Assembly (NCBI GenBank): GCA_963978895.1
Contig: OZ022247.1
Coordinates: 18,092,137 to 18,156,136 of the forward strand
DNA: 64,000 bases
Reading direction: 5' to 3'
Source of the DNA: Erpobdella octoculata
Lineage: Eukaryota > Annelida > Clitellata > Hirudinida > Erpobdellidae
Shown here: piece after piece, positions 34,778 to 45,529 of the stretch
Numbering within the stretch: position 1 is the stretch's first letter
Layout of the letters: every line of letters starts with the position of its first letter
Made by a program: the position numbers and the translations under genes
The notes under the pieces: generated by a model
The model's database searches: none
The model's input: only the letters and a program-made list of their open reading frames with translations
What the model was told of the DNA's origin: nothing

Positions 34778-36280
34778 TGTTAGGAACCCGAACAATTCCT
34801 AATAATTAGAATTTAGGCTACAGGTGCGATGGCTTATAAAAGAGAATCGTACAGAGAGTTCACCTGTCTACACCGTGGCTTCTAGTGAACTCTACCGAGA
34901 GATAGTCGCTGTGTATTTGAATAGTTTAAGTTAAAAGAACTTGTTTTATGTTATATTTGGTTTTCTAATAAATAGTTAAAACGAATTAACTCGTAGTAAC
35001 TAAGACGATAGAAACGATATAACAACTGGCGACGAGGATTAAACTTTGTTTCGGCACCTTTACAAAATGTCTGAGGAATTTTTTAAACTGCTGGTTGCTC
35101 AAATGCAACAACAAAGAGAAGATATCCAGCAACAGTTCTCTAAACAAAACGAAGTTTTATCGGCAATGGTCGAAAGAATATCAGCAGTCGAGATTAAACA
35201 AGGGGACCCCCTCACAACGGAATTTCTTCGTCGAATGGAAAAGTTCTCATACGATCCAGAAAACGATAACCATTACGACGTCTGGCTTCGTCGATTCTCC
35301 GATCACCTTGAGGACTATCCTAATTACTCAGAAGACCAAAAGAAACGATTACTAGTTTCTATGCTTGACACAGAAGCTTACGAAACGTTAGCAAACCGCA
35401 TTCTACCTAGAACAGCTGGTGATTATGATTGGGACGAATTGAACGACATCATGAAAAACTTGTTTGGCCCAAAGAAAAGTTTATTTCGACAAAGGTTTGA
35501 ATGTTTTCAAATAACTTTCGAATTCGGTGAGGATATTGGCAGCTTTGCCCGAAAATTAAATGCAATGTGTGAAAAGGCTCAACTCGGTAGAATAGATATA
35601 GAAACCCTTAAATGCTTACTATTCATCTTTGCACTAAAAGCTCCGGAATTAATGGAGTTTCGGCTTCATTTGTTGAGAAAATTAGATAAAGATCGTTACA
35701 AACAACGACAGAGATACACACCGGAGTCTTCACAACCGATGTCGAGATTTTCTCATACGCCATCGACTGGCGCGTCTTCCTTCATGGAACCGAGAACCAG
35801 TACTTCTTCTTTGTCAGAATCTCCAAGGACAGGATGATCATGTTGTTGTACTCCTTTGAATAATTTATTTACCCAAGGGACAACAGGAAAACATTCTTCT
35901 TTTGAGAAACGACTGACACAATCATCATCTCATTCGCCACAGAAATTATATGCATCGCCTACCGATCGTCCGGTGAGATTTCGACGACCACCTGCACGTC
36001 TGATTATAAATCCAAGAGCTCAGTCATATACCTGATGGGCATCTGCGTACTCCTTTTTAAGAGGGAGTTGTTAGGAACCCGAACAATTCCTAATAATTAG
36101 AATTTAGGCTACAGGTGCGACGGCTTATAAAAGAGAATCGTACAGAGTTCACCTGTCTACACCGTGGCTTCTAGTGAACTCTACCGAGAGATAGTCGTTG
36201 TGTATTTGAATAGTTTAAGTTAAAAGAACTTGTTTTATGTTATATTTGGTTTTCTAATAAATAGTTAAAACGATATAACA
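34778..36280 (+). mobile_element. 1.5-kb LTR element carrying gag fused to a pol tail
   Basis: LTRs 34778-35024 and 36069-36280 begin TGTTAGGAACCCG and end ATATAACA, differ by two substitutions, a 2-bp and a roughly 33-bp indel. Target duplication CACAA at 34773-34777 and 36281-36285. A likely primer-binding site TGGCGACGAGGATT follows the 5' LTR and a purine tract AAGAGGGAGT precedes the 3' LTR. The interior encodes only gag and a remnant of the pol C-terminus, so it depends on another element for reverse transcription and integration. Confidence 0.95.
35067..35837 (+). CDS. Gag-like protein of the deletion-derived LTR element
   Basis: Open frame of 256 residues starting MSEEFFKLLVAQMQQQRED (the ATG at 35067 is chosen; the frame is open slightly upstream without an ATG). 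A Gln-rich coiled coil (about 5-50) precedes a Ty3/Gypsy-type capsid region with FLRRMEKFSYDPEND, YDVWLRRFSDHLEDY and WDELNDIMKNLFGPKKS. There is no zinc knuckle. From about residue 220 the sequence turns Ser/Pro/Arg-rich, and the sequence after the stop still encodes RPVRFRRPPARLI in the same frame, a typical Gypsy pol C-terminus. The junction is therefore an internal deletion joining gag to the end of pol. The frame is intact, so a protein could be made. Confidence 0.85.
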   Translation: MSEEFFKLLVAQMQQQREDIQQQFSKQNEVLSAMVERISAVEIKQGDPLTTEFLRRMEKFSYDPENDNHYDVWLRRFSDHLEDYPNYSEDQKKRLLVSMLDTEAYETLANRILPRTAGDYDWDELNDIMKNLFGPKKSLFRQRFECFQITFEFGEDIGSFARKLNAMCEKAQLGRIDIETLKCLLFIFALKAPELMEFRLHLLRKLDKDRYKQRQRYTPESSQPMSRFSHTPSTGASSFMEPRTSTSSLSESPRTG

Positions 36281-36513
36281 CACAATATAAATAACAAGAA
36301 ACATGTAATGTAAAAACCGCGCAACTCGCTAAACACTAAACAGAACTTTCTCGCAACAACTCGGTAGCTAGCTTGGAAGGCGCACCTGACTACACCTGGA
36401 GTGTCTCGTCACAACACCTTCCCACAAGCTTTTGAGTCTTTTCAAAAGCAAAAACTAAATGTAAAAATGTCTTCTAACGAAAGAAAAAAAATCGTGTCAA
36501 AATCTTAAATTCT

Positions 36514-37431
36514 TCAACCGCAGGCGCTCGAACGTCGTGGTCCGGTTTCAACTGAAGTATTCGCTTGCGTTGCTGATCTTGTCAGATCCGTCGGTAGAAT
36601 TTCTCCTGGTACGGTTGTCGCACTGGATGGAGAACTCATTGGCAAACTGGTCGCTTGATTTCCTGTTGACACGGTTGCCGGACTTTTCGTCGGGATTGGA
36701 CTCTTTGTTGACGTGGTCGCTGGACTCTTCGTTGACGTGGTCGCTGTACTCTTCGTTGACGTGGTCGCTGGACTCTTCGTTGAAGTGGTCGCTGGACTCT
36801 TCGTTGACGTTTTCGCTGGTCTCCTCGTTGACGTGGTATCAAATGCGTCGTCTCCAAGACTCGATGATGTGGAGTAACGTGTAACATAACGTGGGCGGAG
36901 TTGTTTCACATGGCGTTTCCAAATCGACCCATTTGAGCACAATCGTACTTGGATGTTTCGTGCTCCCAATATTTTCTTGACGATTGCAGGAATCCATCTT
37001 GGTTGTTTACCCTGTCTGGAACCACAGTGTAGAGCGTAACAAAAATCTCCAATTTTGTACTTGTGTTGTATTTGGAAAGATTCTTTGTTTGTTCTTTGGC
37101 TTCGTTTATCCTGCATCTCTCGAGCAAGGCAAGGAGGACATGGCAAAAAAGAATTTAATTTGCTTCTGATTTGTCGTCCATTCAAGAGTTCACTTTGGGA
37201 AAATCCAGATTCCAAGGGCGTTCTCCGATATTGCAAAAGAAAATCCTCCAAAGCTCTTCGGAGAGGATGTGCAGACTTCGTGAGTGATTTTTTAAAAGTT
37301 TGTATCAATCGCTCAGCTGCCCAGTTGGTTGCAGGATGATAAGGAGCTCCAGAAAGATGAATGATGCCTCTTTCTTTGCACCAATTCTGAAATTCTTCAG
37401 AAGTAAAGGTTGGAGCATTATCAGTCACCAA
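36514..37431 (-). pseudogene. Gypsy integrase C-terminal half with Thr/Ser/Lys repeats
   Basis: Begins MVTDNAPTFTSEEFQNWC (second catalytic Asp), then GAPYHPATNWAAERLIQTFK (the catalytic Glu, where NGxAER is usual), GPTG-free C-terminal domain with YKIGDFCYALHCGS. It ends in a low-complexity tail of five TSTKSPAT-type units encoded by a 24-bp tandem repeat (about 36690-36840). The N-terminal part lies in another frame at 37541-37882. Confidence 0.88.
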
Positions 37432-37540
37432 AATGTGGGGAAACCAAAATGTGCGAAATCTTCATCCAAAAACTGAGTTGTTGTTTTTGCTGTTATGGAA
37501 CTTGTCGGATGTATACACGGGTATTTCGATTAGGCATCTA

Positions 37541-38791
37541 CTATAACCAGCCAATTGGTTCCAAAAAATGTATGGCGTGATCCAGATGCACTCTGTCCCA
37601 AGGCTTTTCAGGAATCATCCACGGGTGATTCATCATCTTTGGTGGCTTGTTTTGTTTTTCAGCACAAGAACTACATGAACGACTTAAATTTTCAATATCG
37701 TAATCAATTCGAGGCCAATAAACTATAGTTCTTGCTAAACGCTTCATTCTTTGCATTCCGAAGTGTCCTGTATGTAACAATTCTAAAATCTTGCCGCGTA
37801 ATTTTTTTGGTATCACGATTCTTGCTCCAAAGAGTAGACAACCACTTTCTGTTGAAAGTGAATCAGAAAGTTTCTCATACAATTTTAATTCCGTTGCATG
37901 ATTCTGTGAGGCCAGCCGTCTCTTACAAATTGTATCACTGTAGAGATAACAGGATCTTTACTTGACTCTTTTGATAACAGTCTGGAATTGGACATTTGTT
38001 GGCTGATTGTGTTAATAACACAAACTGTTGAAACATCTGCATCTTCTTCTGTCGAGTCAAATTCTCCGTCTTCGCACGCTGGTAGGCAACTGAGGACGTC
38101 TGCATTTCCGTGTTCTCCGGTCTTTTGATATTCAAATGAGTAGTTGTACTGGCTCAATGTCAGGGCCCATCTTGCTAGACGATTTGCTGCCAGGCACCGG
38201 AGTTCTTGACGGACCAAACAATGTGAGGAGTGGTTTATGATCTGTCACCAGGATGAATCTACGCCCGTAAAAAAATTGATGAAATTTTTGCAGACCAAAA
38301 ATGATAGAAAGAGCTTCTTTTTAAATCTGGCTGTAGCGTCGTTGTGTGTCTGTCAATGTTTTAGACACGTTGTAAAGAGGACGTTCAGAACCATCGCCAT
38401 ATCTGTGGAACAGCACTGCTCCAATTCCTACTTCCGACGCATCGCATGACATTCCTAAGGAAGCCGTAGGATCGAAATGAGCTAGACTAACTTCATTCGC
38501 AAGAATATCTTTAAGATGTTGGAACACTGCATTTTCTTTGACGCCCCATTGCCATGGTGTGTTTTTTTTTGGATACGAGTTAACGGTTCGGTTAAGGTCA
38601 AAAGGTTCTTGATAAACTTTCCGTAGAACTGTACCGATCCCAGAAACGATCGCAGAGAAGAAACGTTTGTTAGCGGTGGCATCTTCGTCACTGCATCTAC
38701 TCGTTTTCCTTTTTTTATGCCATTTCTGGTGAGTCGATGTCCCAAGTATTCCACTGACGGTTGAGCAAAAACGCATTTCTTTTGATTGCAC
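37541..38791 (-). pseudogene. Gypsy RNase H and integrase N-terminal region, in pieces
   Basis: Three overlapping minus-strand frames: 38321-38791 (RNase H start, VSLAHFDPTASLGMSCDASE and GIGAVLFHRYGDGSERPLYN), 37885-38217 (LAANRLARWALTLSQYNY then HGNADVLSCLP, RNase H end) and 37541-37882 (HTGHFGMQRMKRLARTIVYW and CSSCAEKQNKPP, the HHCC zinc domain, then HLDHA). Frameshifts separate them. Confidence 0.85.
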
Positions 38792-39759
38792 TTTAAACCT
38801 CTTTCTTGTAAACTTTGAAGAAGATTCCGTAGGTTTCTCAGATGCTCGTCAGCTGTGGTTCCACTCACTAGAATGTCGTCTAAATACACCGCTACTCCTG
38901 GTAGATCACACGTTAATTTGTCCATTATTTCTTGAAAATAACCTGGAGCTGAAGTGATGCCAAAAGGTAGACGTGTTTGTAGAAGTACACCTTTGTGCGT
39001 GCTCAACGCTAGTCTTCTTTGACTTTCTGGTGCCAGTTTAATCTGGAGGTATGCATCTGCGAGATCGATTTTACTGAAGCAAAAACGTCCCCCTAGTTTT
39101 CTCATCAGATCTTCTGGAAGTGGCATTGGGTAACGATGAGTTTCAAGTTGAGAGTTGATCGTTACCGAGTAGTCTCCACAGATTCTTAGTCCTGCCTTTT
39201 TCTGATTCGGTTGAATCCGTTTTCTGACTGGAACTACCAGGGTTCCATAATGATTGAACTGAGCTGGAATCCATATGCCTTTTTTTATTCCTGCATCATA
39301 CACACTGTTCAATTCTTCCAGGATAGCAAACAGTACTGTCCGGGGCTTGCAGAAAATCGGTTCCGAGTCTGGTTTGAACTTTATTTCTAGTTCGACATCT
39401 TTAAGACACCCCAGTTGTGGATCGAACAATTCGCTGTATTCAGAGCACAAAAGTTGACATTCATTTTGAAGGTGGTTTTCTGTTGTTTCCGTTATAACTT
39501 GAACGGAACTGAAGTTTTTTGACAGCAATACGGTGACGTCAATCTTCATATCACGTATCGCCTCAAATCCCAGTAAGTTGAGATCATGTACCTTTGTGAC
39601 ATTGAACCACACTCTTCTTTGGATGTCTGAGTTTTTCAATTTTACTTCTGTTTCAAATGTGCCCATTGTTGGGATGTCATCTCCCGTTGCTGAACAATAT
39701 CTTTTATCATTCAGCTGCAACTTCGGTTCCCCAGTTTGATCCATGCAGCTCGTGAACAA
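38482..39759 (-). pseudogene. Gypsy reverse transcriptase
   Basis: An open stretch of 425 codons with the RT blocks LRICGDYSVTINSQLE, FSKIDLADAYLQIKLA, LPFGITSAPGYFQEIMD and the catalytic VAVYLDDILVSG, followed by KCVFAQPSVEYLGHRLTRNG and LRSFLGSVQFYGKFI. It is intact over most of its length, but the flanking frames are broken. Confidence 0.93.
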
Positions 39760-40512
39760 AAGTTGTCTCTGGAACCACTATCAATGAGAAAACTGAAGAG
39801 TTGACTGTTGAGAGTCAACTGTTGCAACAAAGGATTTCGTCCTTTCATGGTGAACACGTGTTCTTTCACGAATTCATCTTTTGCAAATATACACTGAACT
39901 TGTCTTTTCTTTTTTAGACAAACAGCTTGCAGATGTCCTTTCTTTTGACAGAAATTGCATATGTAGTTTGCAAAACGACATTCTTTAAAAGTGTGGTTGT
40001 TCTTACGGCAACGTCGACACTTTTCGTTATAAACATTTGACGTTTTATCAGTTGCGTGCTGCTGATTATTCCGTATGTTTCTTCTCCTTTCTTCGATCAA
40101 CTTTGAATACCTGAGACGTTCTCTCAGGTGATGGGGCTTTTTCGCAAACGGTTTCTTTTGCAACTTGAGCTGCATCTTCGGTTTCGCATGTTATCTCTAT
40201 TGCTCTTGCAAAAAATAACTCATCGTCATTTATGCGGAACAGAGCTCGGAGGACTGCTTCATTGTTGACTGAACAGATGAATCTGGTCCTCATTGCTTCG
40301 TCTTGTGGATTATCGATGGAAGTGAAATCACAAGTTGTCGCTGCTTGACGAATTCTTGCCGCTAACTGGTTGATGGTTTCACCTGGTTCTCGTTTCATTC
40401 CGGTCCAGAATTTGTACCTTTCTCGGACGACAAACTTTGATGGGTTAAATTGATTTCCCATAAATATTTCGATTTCTTCTATCGTTAAGTCATTCGCTTT
40501 CTTTGGCGGTAT
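39711..40512 (-). pseudogene. Gypsy gag C-terminal part and protease
   Basis: 40066-40512 encodes gag (MGNQFNPSKFVVRERYKFW, REPGETINQLAARIRQAA). 39711-40175, in another frame, encodes two CCHC zinc knuckles (CRRCRKNNHTFKEC, CNFCQKKGHLQAVC) and the aspartic protease motif FLIDSGSRDNF. The N-terminal gag is absent. Confidence 0.88.
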
Positions 40513-40884
40513 TTGCTGACTTGCGGAGCGGAGCGGGTGAGCGAGCGGGAACTATATTCCATATTCATATCCATATCCATATTCATATTCATATTCATAT
40601 TTTTATTTTTATTTTTATTTGTAGTAGCACCCCCCCACTATTCGACACGCTGTCGGTAAAAATATTTTGTCGGTACAACTTATATTGTCAGTTAAAAATA
40701 TAGGTATTGTCGGTGCAACTTATTTTGTCAGTTAAAAATATATTGTCAGTACAACTTATATTGTCAGTCAAAAATATATTGTCGGTAAAAATATAATGTC
40801 AGTGATATAATGTCTGTCGGCTACGCTGTAGGATGAGAGCGCACACACACACATGGGAAAGTGCTGACCATCCAGCACAATGGA

Positions 40885-40888
<4 letters not shown>
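40513..40888. repeat. Low-complexity and Helitron-like repeats
   Basis: GCGGAGCGGAGCGGG at 40525-40540, followed by AACTATAT, recurs at 58050-58078 inside a Helitron. It is followed by a (CATATT)n-like tract (40553-40620) and about eight copies of a TTGTCGGTAC/TTGTCAGTTA motif spaced 25-30 bp (40640-40810). Confidence 0.6.

Positions 40889-40969
<81 letters not shown>
40889..40969. repeat. (TA)n microsatellite
   Basis: About 40 uninterrupted TA units. Confidence 0.98.
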
Positions 40970-40972
<3 letters not shown>

Positions 40973-41630
40973 GAAGTCCATGGCTACATTGTGAAACGAA
41001 AGCGCAAACTAGCACACGAGCACGTTGGGAATTTCTGATAGAGCTAGGTTTCGGAAGAATAGCAGACCTAACGAGAAAACCCGAAGCTAAGTAATGCACG
41101 GTATACAGCGGTGTATCTGGGAATTTCGTAATGAGGGACCTAAAATTATTTTTTTAGTTTTTTTTTAATTTTCATTTCTATGGTTTTGCAGTCCGTTGTA
41201 AGTCATCTTGATTTTTTTTATTCAGTAAAACCAAACATAGGAAATTTAAATTAAACTTTGTATTCACTCTTATCCCTCTTTTTTCTTTATCTTTCTCTTT
41301 CAATTTCTTTCTGTATTTTTTTCTGTAGCAATGTCAACCCAGGACACCTCTTTTTCCGTGGTCCAGAAGAGTATTAGAAAAAAAATTCAATTTATTCTCT
41401 CACACTTTCATGAACCGGCTAAAAGTACGGTTTTAAGGCGGACAAGTTCCCAAAGTAAGCGCAACTGCTCGTGTAATTCCTGTAGCCATGAACAAATCTC
41501 GCTCTCCAAAATCATAGAAGTAGTCGAGCTTTTCAAGTTTGGTCTGAATCGTTCCAGTTTAGAGGTTAACACATGGCAGAGTCTCGTATAGTCACTGCCA
41601 CAAAAACATCTACCAATGAACAAAAAAATG

Positions 41631-41785
41631 CAGAGATGGTGCGAGTACGAGTACTTGAAAAACGTACTCAAGTTGTACTCGAGTACGAGTACGAGTATTA
41701 AGTATATATCTTTGATACTCAGTACTGAGTGGAAATCGTGTACGGGTACGAGTACTTAAAAAACCTACTAAGTACTACATCTCTG
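41631..41785. mobile_element. Second GTACTCG-rich hAT-type MITE
   Basis: Ends CAGAGATG and CATCTCTG, internal GTACTCG repeats; same family as 7638-7772, here 155 bp. The flanking 8-mers (AAAAAATG, ATAAAAAG) match only partly. Confidence 0.8.
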
Positions 41786-42011
41786 ATAAAAAGCCATTCT
41801 TTTCGAGAAAAAAAATATTTCGCCATCTGTAATAAATAAGTGATAATTTTTTCCGTCTGATTGGAACGATTCTAGTACTTAATACCACAGCTTAGAAGTT
41901 ATACTCTGCTTTGAACATTTTGATGACCTAACTCCAGTGGCGTAGAAATGGGGGGGCGGACGGGGCAAATGCCCCAGGCGGCACTCATGAGGGGGCGGCA
42001 AAATTGAGGTA

Positions 42012-43020
42012 ATGAAAAAAAGTGACCCGACCTTTTTAAAAATAAAGGAGGAAAAACTTTTAAAGAATCGAATTTTTTGCTCACATCTAAAATCACTTAT
42101 CTTAGACTCACTGGAGGAACTCCGTGAAGACCAGTCAAAGAACTTGGAGACAAGAGGTGATGCCGGACGCCTTTTAGCAAGCATTCTGACCTACAAATTC
42201 GTTCCGTATCTTCATTTCTGGGGGCAAGTACTGAAAGAGATTAACGACTCACAGAAGTACTTACAAACTCGTGGCCTAGGACTTGATGCCTGTGCATTAA
42301 AGATGAAGTCGCTCTTGTCTTTCCTGGCCGAAGAGAGAAATTCTGTTGTTTTAGAGGCTCATGCGCAGCTGTTGCGTTTTGTGAGGAAATGGATATTTCC
42401 ATGGAAAGACAAATAAAGAAGAAGAAACGTTTGCCTAGAAAAGAGACAGCAGATATATGACTGACTATGCAACAGGAAATGCGGATGGAACACCTTGAAG
42501 TGATGGATCGACTCACAGCCAAAATTTCCATACGTGCGCAAGAGCTCCGCAATCTTAACATTCACTTTGGCTTTCTGAAAGCAGCCTATCTTCTAGACGT
42601 AAATAATGATTTTGCCATGAAGGAGAATGTTAATTGTGTGACAAATACCTATACAGATTTTAATGCGACTGACTTGCTTCAAGAGAGAAAACGATTTCGA
42701 ACACATGCAAATAGTTTTTCCGACATAACGGGAGAAGACGTTTCACAGTTTGGATATTTGGAGATGCTGCAGTGCATTATGAAGTAGGCTCTTATTGAAT
42801 GCTTACCAAACTTACTATTCTTCTTCGCATTTTCCTTACGATTGGTGTCTCAGTGGCAAGTTGCGAACGCAGCTTCTTTAAGCTAAAGCTTATAAAAACG
42901 TTTCTCCGATCAACTATGACTCAGAAACGACTTACAAATTTGGCTATTCTTTTCATAGAAAAGGAAACTGCTGAAAAACTCGATGCTGATGAAATATTGA
43001 GAGATTTTGCAGCCATTTAA
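42012..43020 (+). pseudogene. hAT transposase (ZMYM1-like), C-terminal half in three frames
   Basis: 42012-42416 (ILTYKFVPYLHFWGQVLKEI), 42467-42787 (MEHLEVMDRLTAKISIRAQE, RNLNIHFGFLKAAYLLDVNN) and 42799-43020 (TIGVSVASCERSFFKLKLIK, RLTNLAILFIEKETAEKLD, the hATC dimerisation domain, ending in a stop). At least two frameshifts or stops. It is related to, but not the same as, the transposase at 3711-4337. Confidence 0.88.
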
Positions 43021-43057
43021 GCAAGAAAGATGTGATGCTGTACTTTTTCATTCCAGT

Positions 43058-44271
43058 AGGGAGACCGGGGCATGTTGAACCAATTTTTATAACTTTACTC
43101 AGTACACATTTATTATTGCAGTAAAACATCTTGAAATAGGTTATTATTATAAACAAATATGTTTATTACGTATACCAAAAATTATTTTTAATATTAAGAA
43201 TTTTCCTTGACCTTAGAAGAAAATATTCGCCAGCCCGTCATGTGGTTCAACTTACCCCGTTAACGGCACGTTGAACCAGTATTTTATAACTGCTGTTGAT
43301 AAGCAGTTATTGTTCTAGTGAAACATTTTCAAATGTACAAATGTTATCTAAGTCAAATTGATTTTTCTTCAATCTTCATTTTTTACTTTATATCTCCAAT
43401 AAAATTCAGATTTCGCAATTTTTTGGTTTTGTTGTAATTGAGGTTTTTAAGTTCATCTAATTTATTACAAGAGTTGCGTAATTATTATAATTAAGAAGCG
43501 GTTTTAATATTACTAATAATAAGTTCTTGTGTTACGAAACGCTAGGGATTAAATCATTAAAGCTGCTTAATGCTACTTACGTAATTACTGTAACAACTTG
43601 TGTGTTTTAGAATGGTTATTGTGAGAACAAGCAATGACCCTGACAAAAACCCAGACAAAACAGCTAATAAAAAATATCTAATAACTGATAAAAATATCTA
43701 ATAACTGATAAAAATATCTAATAACTGATAAAAATATCTAATAACTGATAAAAATATCTAATAACTGATAAAAATATCTAATAACTGACAAAAATGTCTA
43801 TTAAAATTATCTAATAAAATATCTAACAATTATAAGTCAAATCATCACCATGATAAAATATTGTTGGTTCAACGTGCCCCTAACAAAATGGTTCAACGTG
43901 CCCCAATCGTAGTAGTCCTAGCATTATAACTGTAGGCTGATTAACATGTTACTGATGCGAGAAAGAAAACACGTACTGTGTTACTGGATAAAAACACAAC
44001 AAAAATTTGTATCGTAAAATTACTCACCTTCTTTGCAATTGTGTTTTAGAGAACAATAACGTCAACGACTCAAAATTACTCGAAACCGGCAAAATCACTT
44101 ATATCGCGATTATTTTATAATTAACATACATAAACATCCCAAATCAACACAGCTACTTCTATTTATATTATTAGTCCAAACTATGAAACTCTGAAAAAAA
44201 ATTTCTATAAATAACCAAATTTACCCATCTGGTTCAACATACCCCGTGGTTCAACATGCCCCGGTCTCCCT
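43058..44271. mobile_element. Non-autonomous pogo/Tc1-like element nested in the hAT
   Basis: Inverted termini AGGGAGACCGGGGCATGTTG and its complement; additional internal copies of GGTTCAAC.TGCCCC sit next to both ends and at about 43250 and 43870. TA lies outside each end, with one base of slippage. No transposase remains. Confidence 0.7.
43671..43800. repeat. 20-bp tandem repeat within the nested element
   Basis: Six copies of ATAACTGATAAAAATATCTA, the last slightly changed. Confidence 0.95.
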
Positions 44272-45008
44272 TATATTGCGTTCCTGTATATTATTCATGC
44301 TTACAATGCTATGTCTTACTTTAGTTTAATAACTGTTATTTTGCCAGTTCATAACCAATAAAAAAAGATTCATTGATTCATATAAAATATTAAAGGAAAT
44401 GAGACAATTCGCGTGAAAATGTGTGAAAATTGCTTGAAATGTTGCTAAACTTAAAAACGGAGTTACACCTAATTGGTGCTAATGCTCAACAGGCAAGATA
44501 GTTTCGGTGAAGATGCTGAGAAAATTCGTAAAAATTAGGGGCGGCATTCTTCTCCTTCGCTCCCTAGTGAAATATTAGGTTACTACGCCACTGCCTAACT
44601 CCGCAGCACAATAAAAAAAAGGTGTCTTGTGTTGATAATGCTACAAAGCAAAAAAAAACAGAAAGAAAGTGAGATAAAAAAAAGAGGGATAAAATGAGTT
44701 ATTAAAAAGTTTAACTTCAAATCCTTTTGTTTGGTTTTACTGAATAAAAGAAATTATAAATGACTTAAAAAGGGCTGCATAACTACAGTAATCAAAATTT
44801 TAAAAAAATACAAATTTTCAGACCCTCTTCTTAATGAAATTTATGGATCCGCCACTACCGAAATTAGATGTTTTTTTAATGAAGACTTTATAAAACCAGT
44901 GATTTCTTCTTAAGAAATGACTAGAAAATGTGTCGGTAAAATGAGACGGTTACACCCCCAGAATCGGCATGTTAGCTACGGCCCTGGTACTAACCATTGG
45001 TAATCAAT

Positions 45009-45524
45009 GGTACTAACCATATATATCTATGGTACTAACCATATATATCTATGGTACTAACCATATATATCTATGGTACTAACCATATATATCTATGGTA
45101 CTAACCATATATATCTATGGTACTAACCATATATATCTATGGTACTAACCATATATATCTATGGTACTAACCATATATATCTATGGTACTAACCATATAT
45201 ATCTATGGTACTAACCATATATATCTATGGTACTAACCATATATATCTATGGTACTAACCATATATATCTATGGTACTAACCATATATATCTATGGTACT
45301 AACCATATATATCTATGGTACTAACCATATATATCTATGGTACTAACCATATATATCTATGGTACTAACCATATATATCTATGGTACTAACCATATATAT
45401 CTATGGTACTAACCATATATATCTATGGTACTAACCATATATATCTATGGTACTAACCATATATATCTATGGTACTAACCATATATATCTATGGTACTAA
45501 CCATATATATCTATGGTACTAACC
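45009..45524. repeat. 22-bp minisatellite, 23 nearly identical copies
   Basis: Unit GGTACTAACCATATATATCT plus AT, repeated 23 times without visible variation from 45009 to 45514, then a partial copy ending in CCGATACG. A variant copy stands in front at 44986. It lies about 0.8 kb upstream of the first TOP1 coding exon. Confidence 0.97.
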
Positions 45525-45529
45525 GATAC

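Larger units (their letters stand above)
34738..40512 (-). mobile_element. Ty3/Gypsy LTR retrotransposon, 5'-truncated and decayed
   Basis: Minus-strand order from 40512: gag, protease, reverse transcriptase, RNase H, integrase, polypurine tract (GTGGGAAGG) and 3' LTR. The LTR starts TGTTGTGACGAG at 36416 and ends ACACAACA at 34738, a matching TG...CA terminus; it is interrupted by the insertion 34778-36280. The 5' LTR and gag start are missing: at about 40512 the sequence changes to Helitron-like repeats. To the right of 34738 the host is a hAT-like terminus (CAGTGGCGGATTCAG, 34677-34691). Confidence 0.88.
41935..44593 (+). mobile_element. hAT transposon with perfect 8-bp target duplication
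   Basis: Termini CAGTGGCGTAGAAATGGG and TACTACGCCACTG; flanks CCTAACTC at 41927-41934 and 44594-44601, identical. The transposase gene is on the plus strand. A 1.2-kb pogo-like element is inserted near its 3' end (43058-44271). Confidence 0.95.
41105..44858. mobile_element. Outer DNA transposon with about 240-bp inverted termini
   Basis: 41105-41345 and 44615-44858 are inverted copies: both contain ATTCAGTAAAACCAAACA, TTATCCCTCTTTTTT and, at the inner end, ATGTCAACCCAGGACACCT and its counterpart. The termini are CAGCGGTGTATC and GGATCCGCCACTA, hAT-like (compare CAGTGGCGGAT). A decayed reading frame starts at 41331 (MSTQDTSFSVVQKSIRKKI). Three other elements are inserted in it. Confidence 0.75.

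Noticed and set aside
45009..45524. Regular repeat array that might suggest CRISPR
   Set aside because: Units are contiguous 22-mers without spacers, in animal DNA; it is a minisatellite.
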